64,000 nucleotides of DNA from Guadua angustifolia. Its lineage: Eukaryota; Streptophyta; Magnoliopsida; Poales; Poaceae. The translations under genes were made by a program, and so were the position numbers. The notes under the pieces are model-generated. The model worked only from the letters and a program-made list of their open reading frames with translations. It was not told where the DNA came from and did not search any database. The stretch is taken from positions 36,688,466-36,752,465 of the forward strand of contig CM070512.1 of the NCBI GenBank assembly GCA_036346375.1. The letters are read 5' to 3'. This document shows positions 1 to 10,975 of this stretch, piece after piece; the first letter of the stretch is position 1, and each line of letters starts with the position of its first letter.

Positions 1-474
1 GGGTAGCTTATCCGTGCCAACAAGGGGTGTCTGCACAATGCTCCGATAAGCGCGAGTTATGCAAAGGTCGGTGGACACGGTAGTTACCTGATTTCTTGAT
101 ATCGGACTAGAAAACCCGCCAATGACGAGATAACAACTCGGGAGGTGCCGTCCACTCATTCATCGATGGCGCAAGCGTGACATCATCTTGGACCATGCGG
201 TGGCACCCTCTCGACATCGTCTTGGATCATGCATCGCCGACCTCTCTGCGGGCAATCCGCGATCGATCACTGACACACGAGAATGAAACAGTGAAGAAGC
301 AAGATGAGGTGGAAAAAGAAATCCATTGAGGGCCCCATAAATATGCCCCCCGTTAGTACTCCAACGCATAAACACAGAACACACGGTACTTCAAAGGACA
401 AACCTACAACCCCGATCCCAAAAATGGCACATTAGACAAGCCGTATCGGCTAGATCGAGGAAGCGGGACCGAGT

Positions 475-1750
475 ATGATGTCGTCTGTGAAAAAAGTAAG
501 GGCAAGGGAAGTCGATGAACAAGAAAATCAACCAAAATTGAAATTCGAGGTTGGGAAGCCCTTAGTCACCGATTCGAAGTTACAAAGTCTAACACCCATG
601 ATCACAATGACTACATGCATGGTACATGGGCGATCCAACCAAGGCGTACTCCGAAGGTGATCACCGCGGTGTTCCGTGAGGAACATTTTCACCACGAGGG
701 CTATGGCTACTTCTTAATAGAATTCGATAACATGCACAACTTGTTCTATCATGGCGCCCTCGACATATGTTTTTGAGATCTTTGGACAACATGGCGTCTA
801 ATGTATCAATCTTGGTCTACATTCACGTAATACCGATAAATATCATGTCTAACTATTTAGTTATATAGATCGAGATTCAAGAACTACGAAGAACCAAGGG
901 GCGATTAGGATTCCTCGACCGAGAACGGTTTGCCAAGAAGAAATCGAGAGAGTACCAAAGGAGGTCGAGGAGTACGTCTATAAAGCTTTGCTTAAACTAC
1001 AAGACAAGGAGTTTATACTTGTACCATACAATTTTAAGTAAGTTCCTCACTAGCGAGTTAAATTACTCGTTGGTTTCGTTATTTACTCGGCGTAACGACT
1101 AATGGCTATGGCATCCAGATTCCTTTGGATTCTCGTAGTAATTCATCCGAGACAAGAGCAAGATCTCGATCATGGATCCTTTGGATAAACCTAAAGGGAC
1201 TATGAAGTGATGACACGTTTAATCAGCGAGGCGTTCAAAAGATATTGTCGAAGACCACGAGACACCGCCCATACCACAAAACCCTTACAATCCGTACTAA
1301 ATTTCGATGCGCACGCAAGGAATATTCTTATATCGTATTTCATAGTAAATAGCTCCTTCGACGACATCTTAGTTCATTCGATTTTCGCGGTCACTGGCGA
1401 AGCAAGGAACAAATCTATGTGGGTACTTCAGTGCCAAGACATGCGGAAATCTTAAGTTGCACAATAAAGACAATGGCGTGGAGGTCGGTCATGCGACATG
1501 ACACATCGATTCGCGCCACTCGATTTCTATATGCTCTCTTAATTCTGTTTTTCATACCTCTGACGCCTCAAAATTTGTCTCACTGGAGGACTGCTTGCTT
1601 CGAAATCCAAGCCGTTCGAGGCCAACTCGCCTACTTCATCATGAAGGAAATACTCAACAAAAAAGCGAGTTTTATGACGAAGACAACAACGATCCACTCC
1701 TCCATACTCATCTCTCACATCGCGTGTCTCCAAGCTCAAGACCCATAGGC
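475..1750 (+). pseudogene. CACTA-associated ORF with Ulp1-like (C48) cysteine-protease domain, broken
   Basis: Fragments in several frames line up in the order of the CACTA C48-protease ORF of grasses: FEVGKPLVTDSKLQSL near 540-590; FREEHFHHEGYGYFLIEFDN followed by MHNLFYHGALD at about 670-765; GFLD then EEIERVPKEVEEYVYKALL and EFILVPYNF at about 905-1035; RDKSKISIMDPLDKPKG at about 1148-1200; LISEAFKRYC near 1218-1250; and FIMKEILNKK near 1635-1670. The step after YNF coincides with a GTAAGT donor, so an intron of about 100 bp is likely at 1037-1130. The conserved HW and the QPxGxxCG cysteine region are not readable, so no active protease is expected. The role of this domain in CACTA elements is not settled. 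At least two frameshifts and several stops are present. Confidence 0.7.
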
Positions 1751-3854
1751 TTCTAGTTTACAAAACTAGTTTAGGCTTTTGTTACTTCAATTCTATTTCA
1801 TTACAAAGTGTAAATAACTCTTTGTACCTTTGAAATGGGAGCCCTTCTTTCCTCAATGCCACTTCTCTTGTCGGTGGTTACGCTCTTTGTAGCATGTATG
1901 TTTGTCTTCTTGAGGAACACATGTACACACATGCAGTGGCACTTCTAAATATTTCATGTGTTTGCCTTACATGGTTATTTTTTCATATGAAGTTATTTCA
2001 TGTGTTCTGTAATAGTTTGATAAACTAACCAAGTGAAAAAATTACTTGGTTATTTTGATAAACTAACCAAGTGAAAAAATTACTTGGTTAGTTTGATAAA
2101 CTTTCCTTGTATGCTCGATAATTTGCATCGGATGTTTGTTGTGAATGGTGGTAGTGGTTTCAAGCTACTCTGGAATTCATGAAAGGCTTTCTTGATCCCT
2201 AAAACGCCTCAAAATACATGTGAGTTTAAATCTTCTATGGAGTTCTTTTCTTGTTCTGTCCAAATAAATACTATAGATTTTGATGGAGCCTCAATTGTAG
2301 GTCTTGGGAACAAAATTCCAAAGCAAACTTCTTCAACTAATAGCAAGGTACACATTTCCATTTAGAACTGCTTATTATAGTTTCTTAATCGTAAGGACTT
2401 TTTGTCCTATTGCCGTAATGATTAATTTTTAAGGCTTTGCTTCTCGTTAATTTTGTATCTTTGGATAACTTTTGTGATTGTTCTTGTAGTGGGTCATTGA
2501 AATATCGGACAAGCTCGGCAAAAAGAAGTGAACCAAAGATTCAAGGTTTGTGTTTATCCTTAAGACTCTTAAGCGGGTTGTTTATTTTTTCTTCCAAATT
2601 TTGGTAATACAATAAACTTTAATGAGGCGTGTTCTATAATTTGAGCCCGATGACCATTTTGTTTTATTATTTGGTTTGTTTGTCTCTTGTGCTCTAAAAG
2701 GACTTTGTGTGATGAATAGGATTCACACATGTCAAAGTAGCTCCGTTGTTTCATATTAATTTGGAACAATTACTATTTGGCGCTTTTATCCATTGTGGTT
2801 AGACAACTCTGAATTGTAGATATATGTTAGGCCCGCTTTTCCGTGTTACCAATCTTCCCTTTGGTTCTATTTCTTGTGTCACCTTGGTAAAGAGCTTTTG
2901 TTCTGACAAAGACTTTCGATAATTGCTTCATATGTCAATATGTTATTGCACCTGTTGATACTACCAACAGATAATGACTGTCCTCTTATTGGATTAGCAT
3001 GCAACATGTTGTGGAAGTGTTACACGTTTGAACAGACCATTCATGCACACATTTCTCCTCCTAAACATCAATTCCTTATGATTTTTATGTTACTCTACAC
3101 TTTTTGGTTGTGGATGGGAATTGATTTCACCGCCCATTTTATTGTATCTGCAGGATTTGTCTAAAACACTTGGCTTTCAATCGATAAGGCAAGATTATTT
3201 CAAGATTTTATAAAGCCTTGCATCATCATGTTTGACCGTAATGACAAGGTTCTTTGCTGCACATTGGAGATGCTTAAATCTTTTGCAACAGATCATCAAT
3301 ATCGGTGAGGATATATATGCGAGTAAGACTATTGACCTTTTACTCGCTTTGTCTCATTCTCGATAGTTATGTGCTCATGTGCATTATTATTAGTATAGTA
3401 ATAGTAATATTTATGTGTTTTCTTAACATTTTCTCTGTTGAGAACATGAAGTCATTACGCCTTCCTTTTAAGGTTATGGTGCGTAGCTTACCTTCATACA
3501 TACTTCATTGAAAACAATTATGAATCCATCGATTCTCGAAACACTCCATTGCTATCTACCTACAATCAATTTTGATGTGCTTGCACTCCTCATCTACAAA
3601 ACGCACGGAGATTTGCCATTGCTCCCTGTTTATACATGGAATGGGAAGTGGGAACTACTCTGGATTTAATTCATACATTTTTGGTCTTGAATAAAAAGTT
3701 TCAATCTGTATATCTTTTCATGTGTTGTCATGATTCTGTTATGATAATTTAGGGCGGGTGTGTGATGAAACTATTTACATTATATTTACGTATGTTCATA
3801 AGTTTCAATTTATTCTTATGTGTTTCTTTGTTTAATACCCCTAAATTAATGTAG
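1751..3854 (+). other. Gene-free stretch inside the CACTA element, possible captured exons
   Basis: AT-rich sequence with no ORF I can support. Several short stretches look like exons bounded by AG and GT, for example 2255-2347, 2492-2550 and about 3165-3305. The last reads FQDFIKPCIIMFDRNDKVLC in one frame. With the recognisable beta-amylase exon just downstream, these may be other pieces of captured host genes, but I cannot name them. Confidence 0.35.
2016..2103 (+). repeat. Two tandem copies of a ~36-bp palindromic unit
   Basis: The unit TTTGATAAACTAACCAAGTG, then AAAAAATT, then ACTTGGTTA is repeated twice head to tail. Each unit is itself an inverted repeat (AACTAACCAAGT against ACTTGGTTAGTT), so the DNA can fold into a double hairpin. 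No function is inferred. Confidence 0.7.
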
Positions 3855-4018
3855 GTATACTTTGACTACATGAGAAGCTTTCGAGTAGAATTTGATGAAT
3901 ATTTTGAGGATGGAATCATTTCAGAAATTGAGATTGGACTTGGGGCTGGTGGAGAGTTGCGATATCCATCTTATCGACAAAACATGGCTGGAAATACCCT
4001 GGCATTGGAGAATTTCAG
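3855..4018 (+). pseudogene. Captured exon of a beta-amylase gene (GH14)
   Basis: The stretch starts right after an AG acceptor and ends right before a GT donor. It reads VYFDYMRSFRVEFDEYF, then EDGIISEIEIGLGAGGELR, then YPSY, and after a 1-base frame change HGWKYPGIGEFQ. This is the beta-amylase block that carries the GELRYPSY and GIGEFQ signatures; these enzymes release maltose from non-reducing ends of alpha-glucans. The wording looks closest to the BAM2/7/8 type, which is from memory and not certain. No neighbouring beta-amylase exons are recognisable within 2 kb and the frame is broken, so this is a captured fragment, not a working gene. Confidence 0.8.
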
Positions 4019-4234
4019 GTAAAGATTCATCCCTCAACTCTTTATCTTACACTTCCAGTCTTATTGGGTTTCAATGTCTATTTCATTGATTTATTGTAAT
4101 TGTCATCCTTAGTATATGGTCCGACAGTATTAGTATGTGGTCCGACAGTATTGTAATTGTCTGTGATTATTTTCTGTACAGAGGGCATGGCTAGCACTGC
4201 CTGAGGCTAGCCACAAATGCCAGTTTTTTATTTT

Positions 4235-4543
4235 CGTGTGTCGGACTATCAGTGACGGTTCTAACCAAAAACCGCCACTGATAGTACTAGTCTGTGGCGG
4301 TTTTTAATTAGAACCGTCACTGATAACAAAATATCAGTGACGGTTCTATCCAAAAACCGCCACTGATATTTTGTTATCAGTGACGGTTGTAACTACCAAC
4401 CGCCACAAATAATGTTATCTGTGGCGGTTCTAGATCCGTCACTGATAATCCCCGATTATCAGTGGCACTAAATGTGTGGCGGTTCAAAAACCGTCACTGA
4501 TGACAGTTATGAACCGCCACTGATGATCTTTTTCAAGGTAGTG
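4235..4543 (+). repeat. CACTA 3' subterminal repeat array and terminal inverted repeat
   Basis: A unit of the form CAGTGACGGTTCTA ... AACCGCCACTGATA occurs about eight times in both orientations, and the block ends with GATCTTTTTCAAGGTAGTG. Clustered short repeats next to the terminus are the binding sites for the element-encoded subterminal-binding protein in En/Spm-type elements. The two orientations can pair into long hairpins. Confidence 0.85.
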
Positions 4544-5419
4544 GATGTTGATGGATGAACTTGGGCTTTTCCAAGTCGGTTGCCTTTGGGTTATTGGATG
4601 GGCATACCGCTGTCCTACTTTTGGTATATGTTTAAATTCCGCTGCAATTTACTCTTTGATATGTAATATTTGGCCGGTCGGCCACTACTTGTAATAGTAA
4701 GTAGTTGTAATAGTTGTAGTTATGTTTATGCTATTCCAACTGCTTAGTTTCATGTGTATGTGTTGCGATACATCTCGAATGCGGGATATGTGGGTGCTAG
4801 GCGTTGATCTTGGGAACTAGCACTAGACACATATCCGGGTACCTGGAATTGTAATCAACCTTCAATGCATACGCTCGTGCAACCGTCGTTCTTTGGCTAT
4901 TGTTCGTGTTTTCCTTGGAGAGCGCGGGCGATACCAAGGTTCTGAGACGGATGGCGAATGCTATGCGTGGATGAGTTGGTCTCAATCCCGGTATGGTTGT
5001 TCGGAATGGAATCGAAACTCCCATGGACGCGTAAGTGTGTACGGTGCGACTATGTGGCTCATATTTGCTTGAGTAAGGGCCACTTAGTCAATACTCCGTG
5101 CATGGGACATTAGGGTGGCAGTGAGCATACACTTAAGTGGAGTATGGGTGTCACCTCTAAGTCCAACGCACGTGTGAGGATCGATTCATATATTTCCGGG
5201 TGCCCACAATGAATCACATTGTTAACATCTATTTTAGATTGTGGTTGTTAATGAATTTTGAATAATGAATTGTAAGCTCTCAAAGAGCATACTTTTTCTT
5301 TCTCATGAATGAATTGCAATTTATTCTTTATTCCAGTATTCTATCTTTGCAAGCAATGTTTGAATTATTTGCCACTATATGATTAGCACTATATTTTTGA
5401 AAAGAAACTGTGTAGCGCC
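4544..5419. other. Non-coding stretch, possibly a diverged gypsy LTR piece
   Basis: No ORF is supported. At about 4789-4835 the pattern GTGCTAGG ... GGGAACTAGCAC ... ACACAT resembles the LTR ends of the chromovirus elements further right (GTGCTAGCT ... GGGACTAGTAC ... CACATGGAG). This suggests an old LTR remnant, but no ends or target duplication could be placed. Confidence 0.3.
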
Positions 5420-5431
5420 CAAATGGAGGAG

Positions 5432-6010
5432 ATATGTATTGTTGACAGTGGCACAACAAATACCATCTTAAGAGAGTCGAAATACTTCCAGTCGATCACG
5501 AAGAACGCTTGAAAGATTACTACGATCGCAGGAAGCGGTTCATATATAGTAGGCTCCGAAAGAGCCACAATTATATTGCCAATGGGTACAACTTTGGTAA
5601 TTGAAGAAGCCCTTTTCTACCCTGAATCAACGCGCACTCTCTTAAGTTTCAAAGACATCCGCGCAAATGGGTTTCACGTAGAAACAAATGAAGAAAATGG
5701 CAAAGAATACTTGTGCATCATGAAGCACGCTGTATGTGGAAAAATGGTATTAGAAAAATGTCCCTCATATGAATCTGGGTTGTACTACATGAAAATCAAT
5801 GCACCCGCAGTGTATACTTCTCTGAAGACTGTTTTTAGAAGCTCTGAATTATTTTCTTGATGGCATTGTAGATTAGGTCATTCTGGTCTTAGAATGATGA
5901 GAAATACAGTTAACAACTCACAAGGTCATGGCATTAATGTTCAAAATTTCCCGAATCATGAAGATTTTGTGTGCCATGCATGTGCCACCGGGAAATTAAT
6001 AACTGACCCT
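5432..6010 (+). pseudogene. Copia protease and GAG-pre-integrase domain
   Basis: The aspartic protease signature IVDSGTTNTILRE is at about 5437-5475 with the active-site Asp at 5443. It is followed by LPMGTTLVIEEALFYPEST (5579-5632) and the zinc-binding start of integrase, WHCRLGHSGLRMM at 5861, with later CHACATGK near 5970-5995. A TGA interrupts the frame near 5511 and another stop precedes the WHC motif at 5858. In the intact family this part cuts the polyprotein and begins the integrase. Confidence 0.85.
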
Positions 6011-6039
6011 CTGCTATGAAAGTGCAAAATGAAATCCCT

Positions 6040-7335
6040 GCATTCCTGGAACGCATCCAGGGGGATACTCGTGGCCCGATTCAGCCTTTGTCAAGGCTGT
6101 TTCGGTACTTCATGATGCTCATTGATGCGTCCTCGTAATGGTCGCACGTATGATTTTGCAAAGCTGATCTCGTAGATCATCAGAATTAAGACTGCATTTC
6201 CTGATCATCGTGTGAAGTCCATTCAAATGGACAATGCTGGCGAATTTACTTCTAAGGCATTTGATGATCATTGCACAGCAACAGGAATAAAAGTTGAGCA
6301 CTCTAAACTGCATGTCCATACGAAAAATGGACTAGCCGAAGCACTAATAAAGAGGATCAAATTCATTACCAGACCGCTCTTGCAGAGTTGTAACTTGCCC
6401 AACATTTGTTGGGGACACGCAGTCCTGCACGTAGCAGCTCTCATCAATTTCAGACCATCGGCCTACAACATCCATTCGCCTATGCAACTAGTGCAAGGGG
6501 TCATCCTGAAGATTTCCCATCTCAGAAAGTTTGGATGTTTGGTATATGTACCTATACCGCCCCACAGCGGACTGCAATAGGCCCTCTCTGCAAGTCTGGG
6601 ATATACGTTGGTTATGAAAGTGCATTCATAATCAGGTATTTGGAACCCATGACTAGAGACTTGCATGCAGCCCGATTTGCTGATTGTATCTTTGACGAGG
6701 ATCATTTCCCGTCATTAGGGGGAGGAAATCAACCTTTGGATGAAAAATGCCAGGAAATCATATGGCATTCCACTGGGATCCCCGCGCATGACCCACGCAC
6801 TAATGAAGCAAATCAAGAAGTCCAGAAGATAATTGATTTGCAAAATTTAGCGAATGAACTGCCTGATCATTTTTGTGATCTGAAAGGCGTGATTAAGTCG
6901 CATGTACCTGCAAGAAATGCACCAGAGAGGGTGGAAGTACCAAAGAAAGCAGAAGGTACCCCTCATCCTGTTCAGAGGCCTCAAAGAAAAAGGACAGGAA
7001 ATCTGGCTTCTCAAACCCAAAGTACCCGGAGACGTCTGAAGAAAATTGGGCAAGAGGACTTACCACAGCCAATCACAAAGATGCCCCAAGGAAAGAAGGG
7101 GAGCCAGTTGAGACCTGGCGCTGGAAAGAAGCCTATGAAAAAGGAAATTTCAGATTTGAATCTTCCATTGCAGGAAGCCGCCGGAAACAATGTGTGCGCA
7201 CACATGGGCGATGAAAAGCTAAAGGAACTTGCTCCTATGATGGGAAATAGCTGTGAAGAGCAAGTAGAAGTGCATGAAGCACCCCATGACAAAATGGCCA
7301 TAAATTTTTGTAACAACAGGAGAATCTCTGAATAG
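6040..7335 (+). pseudogene. Copia integrase core, C-terminus and basic linker
   Basis: The core is recognisable from MDNAGEF (6227; second catalytic Asp) and GLAEALIKR (about 6330; catalytic Glu). The region holding the first catalytic Asp (6060-6180) is scrambled by stops. A frame change near 6550-6580 leads into GIYVGYESAFIIRYLEP and then FADCIFDEDHFP, the copia integrase C-terminus. Next comes a long Lys/Arg/Gln-rich linker up to 7335 with no stop. The 309-codon frame that covers this linker is the longest surviving piece of the element. Confidence 0.8.
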
Positions 7336-7339
7336 AGCA

Positions 7340-8649
7340 ACAGCCAATGTCGATGCATACTTTGCAAAGAAGATTGTCTCCATCATTAATCATGATCCCG
7401 AGCCTGCATCTCTCGCAGAATGCAAAAAAATGCTAGATTGGGAAGATTGGAAGAAGGCAATCACCGCAGAGTTAGTCTCTCTGAACAAAAGAGAGGTGTT
7501 TGGGCGATATGCATGACGCCTCCCCATATAAACCCGTGAGGTTACAAATAGGTCTTTGTTCGGAAGAAGAATGAAAACAACGAAGTTGTAAGGAACAAAG
7601 CAAGGCTTGTTGCGCAAGGTTTCACTCAACGTCCTGGGGTTGATTATGAAGAAACCTATTCTCCGGTCATGGGAGGAATAACCTTTAGATAATTGATCTC
7701 AATGGCAGTCAACTTGAAGTTGAAAATGAAGAAATTGAAGAAGCATGCTCATACTTGAAGTCTGAGTTTGAAATGAAAGACTTGGGTAAAACTAAGTTCT
7801 GTTTAGGCTTGCAGCTTGAACATGTCCAAGGAGGAATCTTGGTACATCAATCAGCCTATACACAGAAAGTGTTGGAAAGATTTGGCTTTGAAAAGTCATA
7901 TCCTGCGAAAACCCCAATGGTCGGAAGGTCACTCTGAACAGACCAAGATCCATACAGGCCTAGAGAAGAGGGGGAGGAAGTCCTGGGAGCAGAATTCCCA
8001 TATCTGAGTGCAATTGGAGCGCTCATGTACCTTGCAAATAACTCCAGGCCGGACATTACGTTCGCCGTGAACTTGCTAGCAAGGTACAACGCAGAACCCA
8101 CCAAAAGGCATTGGAAAGGGGTTAAGAACATCTTCCATTACCTTCAAGGAAGCAAGGACCTCGGCCTATTCTATAGAAAATATGAATGAACTAAGTTTGG
8201 TCGATTATGCCAATGATGGGTACCTGTAGGACCCGTATACTGGAAAGTCCCAAACGGGATATGTTTTCCTTTGTGGAGGAACAGCAGTTTCCTGAAAGTC
8301 GTCTAAGCAGACTCTTGTCTCGACGTCGACAAACCACTCAGAAATCATTGCCTTGTATGAAGCCTCCCGTGAATGTGCATGGCTTCGAAGAATGGTGCAC
8401 CACATCCAGAAGTCATGTGGTTTGAACATTGAGCAAACCCCCACTATAATTTATGAAGACAATGTAGCTTGTGTTGCTCAAAGTGCAAATGGGATATGTG
8501 AAAAGCAATCTCACGAAGCATATCAACCCCAAAAATGTGAAAAGTCACTCCTAGCATCTACTTTTGAAAGGTGCGTTAAAGGAATTGGGATGATGAAACT
8601 TAGAGAAGTGCAAATTTCAGGGGGAGATATTTCACATACTCCTACATAA
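7340..8649 (+). pseudogene. Copia reverse transcriptase (core deleted) and RNase H
   Basis: RT starts with LDWEDWKKAITAELVSLNK (about 7430-7490) and ARLVAQGFTQRPGVDYEE (about 7600-7655). It then jumps near 7720 to SEFEMKDLGKTKFCLGLQLE (7758 on), which in intact copia lies downstream of the YVDD catalytic motif. The intervening palm segment with YVDD is absent, an internal deletion of several hundred bases. Thumb and RNase H pieces follow: LSAIGALMYLANNSRPDITF (about 8005-8062) and IYEDNVACVAQ (about 8449-8481). Frames shift several times. Confidence 0.85.
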
Positions 8650-8881
8650 AATCTTGAACTTGAAGTTTGAGTACCCAAACATGATCTTGAAAATTAACAT
8701 TGAAGTTTGGGTGAATTGTACTCTTTTTCCCTTAGTGAGTTTTCATGAAAGTTTCTCACATAAGGTTTTTGATGAGGCAATTCGTGCAACACAGCAAGCG
8801 TATGCTATGCACTCTTTCTCCAAGCATTTTTTCCCACTGGGTTTTTCTGGAGTTTTGATGAGGCATATGCATCTCGCGGCA

Positions 8882-8897
8882 AAGGGCCAAGGGGGAG
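8882..8897 (+). promoter_or_regulatory. Copia polypurine tract
   Basis: AAGGGCCAAGGGGGAG lies directly before the LTR start TGTTAGGAAACC. It is the position and composition expected for the plus-strand primer of reverse transcription. Confidence 0.8.
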
Positions 8898-9115
8898 TGT
8901 TAGGAAACCTTGGCGGCCCACGAAGGCCCGCTTTGGCCCATCTGCCGAAACCCTAGGCATAGGCTATAAATATGGAGGAGGGGTCACTCCATTGTATGGA
9001 CATACGAGAAAGCAATAAAGAAACTCTGTCCCCCCGTATACTCTGTCTCCTTGTTCGTTGTTTTTCGATCTGTCGAGAAATCCCGGACTACACCCGGCAG
9101 CGAGGTTTCTCAACA
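8898..9115 (+). repeat. Copia 3' LTR, 218 bp
   Basis: It begins TGTTAGGAAACC and ends GGTTTCTCAACA, a near-perfect short inverted repeat with TG...CA ends. A TATA-like CTATAAATATGG sits near 8962 and an AATAAAG signal near 9016. No second LTR copy is in the window, and the 5 bp that follow (CTTTT) have no partner because the 5' end is truncated. Confidence 0.85.
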
Positions 9116-10398
9116 CTTTTGTTTGTCTTTTCGTGATTGTTTTGCTTATTACGGTTACTTTTTTGCTTTCCATGCAGACTGAAGTCCTGTTATGACGATT
9201 CATGTCGTCACCTTTTCCAAACCGAAGTTCTCCGTACCGTCATAGCCAGGTAGAATTTTTTTTCCTGTGCTCTACTTTTCTTGTTTGTACGATTCCCTTC
9301 CTGTGTTTGTAATACACTATTTAAATATGCTGAGGTGCTGCTCTTTCCGTTCGATAATTGTGTGCCTACGATTAAATCTTTCCTTATCTTGCGTTTGCGG
9401 TTACGTTATTTCTTTAACGTTGTTATACACTTTATGCTGCTTTACATTTAATAGATTTACCTAATGGGACGTCCGAAATTTTCGAATGCATTACAATATT
9501 TTTTTCCCTATGTATGCAATATTTTTTTGACAATGCGTGAAACGTTTTTCTTCGACAAATAGTGAAATGCGCTACAGTAAACGGATGTTGCAAGCGTTCA
9601 AAAAATGTTATACGCGTCGGCAAAAAATATTGCAAGCGTAAGAAAAAATGTTGCAAGAGGCATCCGATGGGATGAACAATAATTGGACGTCTGAGCGTTA
9701 GTTTCTCCCATAGATTTACTACTGTTATTTTCGAAATTAGCTTTGGGTCCTTCATCTGTGTCGAGATGAGCTTTGGGTTCTACTTCTGTGTATTTGTTCT
9801 CCCTCTACGCTTTTTTCTGCTATTGCTCGCACGCTCTTTCTGCTCCAGGGCTCTCTTGATACGTATGCTCGCTTTATTGCCTATACTGTTGTTGTGCAGC
9901 CCACACCTTTTTTCCACCCTTTATTTATCTTCCATACATTGTGCCTCACATTTTTTCTACCTGCAGCATGCGTGCTACCTTGCTTACTTCCTTCTGTGAG
10001 CTCAACTATGCTGCTATCTCCGACTATACCCCCATTGTCACGTCAGACAACATTGAGTTGGTGCTATCCCTACCCTACCCATTTTTTCGGTTTAGGAGAC
10101 CATTTCTGCCCCCATTGTGCCGGCTATTATTGCTCGTGTCCGTCTGCGCTGTAACGTGCATCTCGCGTCCCTACGTTGCACTTTCTATTGTCTACGCTGC
10201 ATTTTCTATCACAAATAAAACAAACTCTCGCAGTACCTTATTCCATAACAAATATTGTTATCACATAAATCATCACACATATATTAAATTGTTGTGAAAT
10301 TAATCATCACAATATAAATTTCGCAAATAGGATTAGGCGTGTTGCTCGCGTTAACAGAGCTATTAGGCGTGTTGCTAACAGATGCGGAGCTCTATTGA
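9116..10398. other. Gene-free AT-rich stretch before the Helitron fragment
   Basis: I see no supported gene. Near 9588-9660 a short motif (TTGCAAGCGT/ATGTTGCAAG) recurs three times. Near 10335-10380 TATTAGGCGTGTTGCT is directly repeated. Pyrimidine-rich tracts and many AG/GT pairs suggest introns or UTR of the unit that continues to the right. Confidence 0.4.
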
Positions 10399-10975
10399 GT
10401 GGAGGTCGTCCTTTTGCTTTGTTGTATTGATCCACCCTATGTTTTTCCCCCATTTACGCTTTTTCGTATTGACATGTCTGTTCCACCTGTTTCGTTGCCG
10501 TGTTTCCCTTTGTTGAGCTCCCCGTTTACTGAAGATGTCATACCGCGCCTTCCTTTCAATCCAAACAACTATTCATTGCCTACAAAATATGTTAAAGCGT
10601 TAAAAGGTACGATCCCAGTTACCGTAGCTAAATCTCTATTTGATATTTCAACTCTACCTTGATTGCGCCTATCTTTTTTTTTTTGATGTTTTGCACATGC
10701 ATTTTCTTTAGCTGCCTACCAAGGTCGATCTTATTATGGTGATCCTGATTGTACCTGCGGTGAATGTTCGGCACTATTTTGGTACCAGGAATGGAATCGC
10801 ACCCGATGTGCATACAAGTAGAGATGTGTTGTGTACAACCTTTGTTGCCGTAGAGGAAAAATCTCTTTGCCTCCACACAGGCATTTCCCTTCTCTGCTAT
10901 AGGACCTCATTTGTTTCGATGGAGGGCCAGCTCTAACAATTTTATGCTCCACACATATTATGCTATCTCAGACTT
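10399..10975 (+). pseudogene. Helitron RepHel N-terminal fragment
   Basis: After an AG acceptor at 10710-10711 the sequence reads YYGDPDCTCGECSALFWYQE and, past one stop, VYNLCCRRGKISLPP, then a further stop and FDGG. This is the cysteine-rich N-terminal block upstream of the Rep (Helitron_like_N) domain in grass Helitron helicases (CxxCxAxFWYxE ... YxxCCxxGKIxLPP). A 60-residue proline-rich frame upstream (10474-10662) may be the preceding exon. The HUH endonuclease motifs and the helicase are not present in the window, so the copy is truncated or dispersed. Stops: TAG after AYK and TAG after FPSLL. Confidence 0.75.

Larger units (their letters stand above)
1..4543 (+). mobile_element. CACTA (En/Spm-type) transposon, 3' part, cut by the window start
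   Basis: A broken ORF of the CACTA C48-protease type (475-1750) is followed, in the same orientation, by a block of short alternating subterminal repeats and a terminus ending in TTTTTCAAGGTAGTG, the expected reverse of a CACTACAAGAAAA-like end. The 3 bp after the terminus are GAT; the matching target duplication would lie left of the window. Between the ORF and the terminus is a spliced-looking exon of a cellular beta-amylase, so the element seems to have captured host sequence. That the ORF and the terminus belong to one copy is inferred from order and orientation only. Confidence 0.7.
5420..9115 (+). mobile_element. Ty1/copia retrotransposon, 5'-truncated and decayed
   Basis: Protease, GAG-pre-integrase, integrase, reverse transcriptase and RNase H pieces follow in copia order (integrase before RT), then a polypurine tract and an LTR. 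The 5' LTR, primer-binding site and gag are missing: recognisable sequence starts at the protease. Frames change repeatedly and the catalytic part of RT is deleted, so the copy is dead. Confidence 0.9.

Noticed and set aside
4235..4543. Regularly spaced short repeats that look superficially like a CRISPR array
   Set aside because: The units alternate in orientation, have no unique spacers and end in a CACTA terminus.
9432..9755. 107-codon minus-strand ORF near the copia LTR
   Set aside because: Low-complexity, no family resemblance, lies in a gene-free AT-rich stretch.
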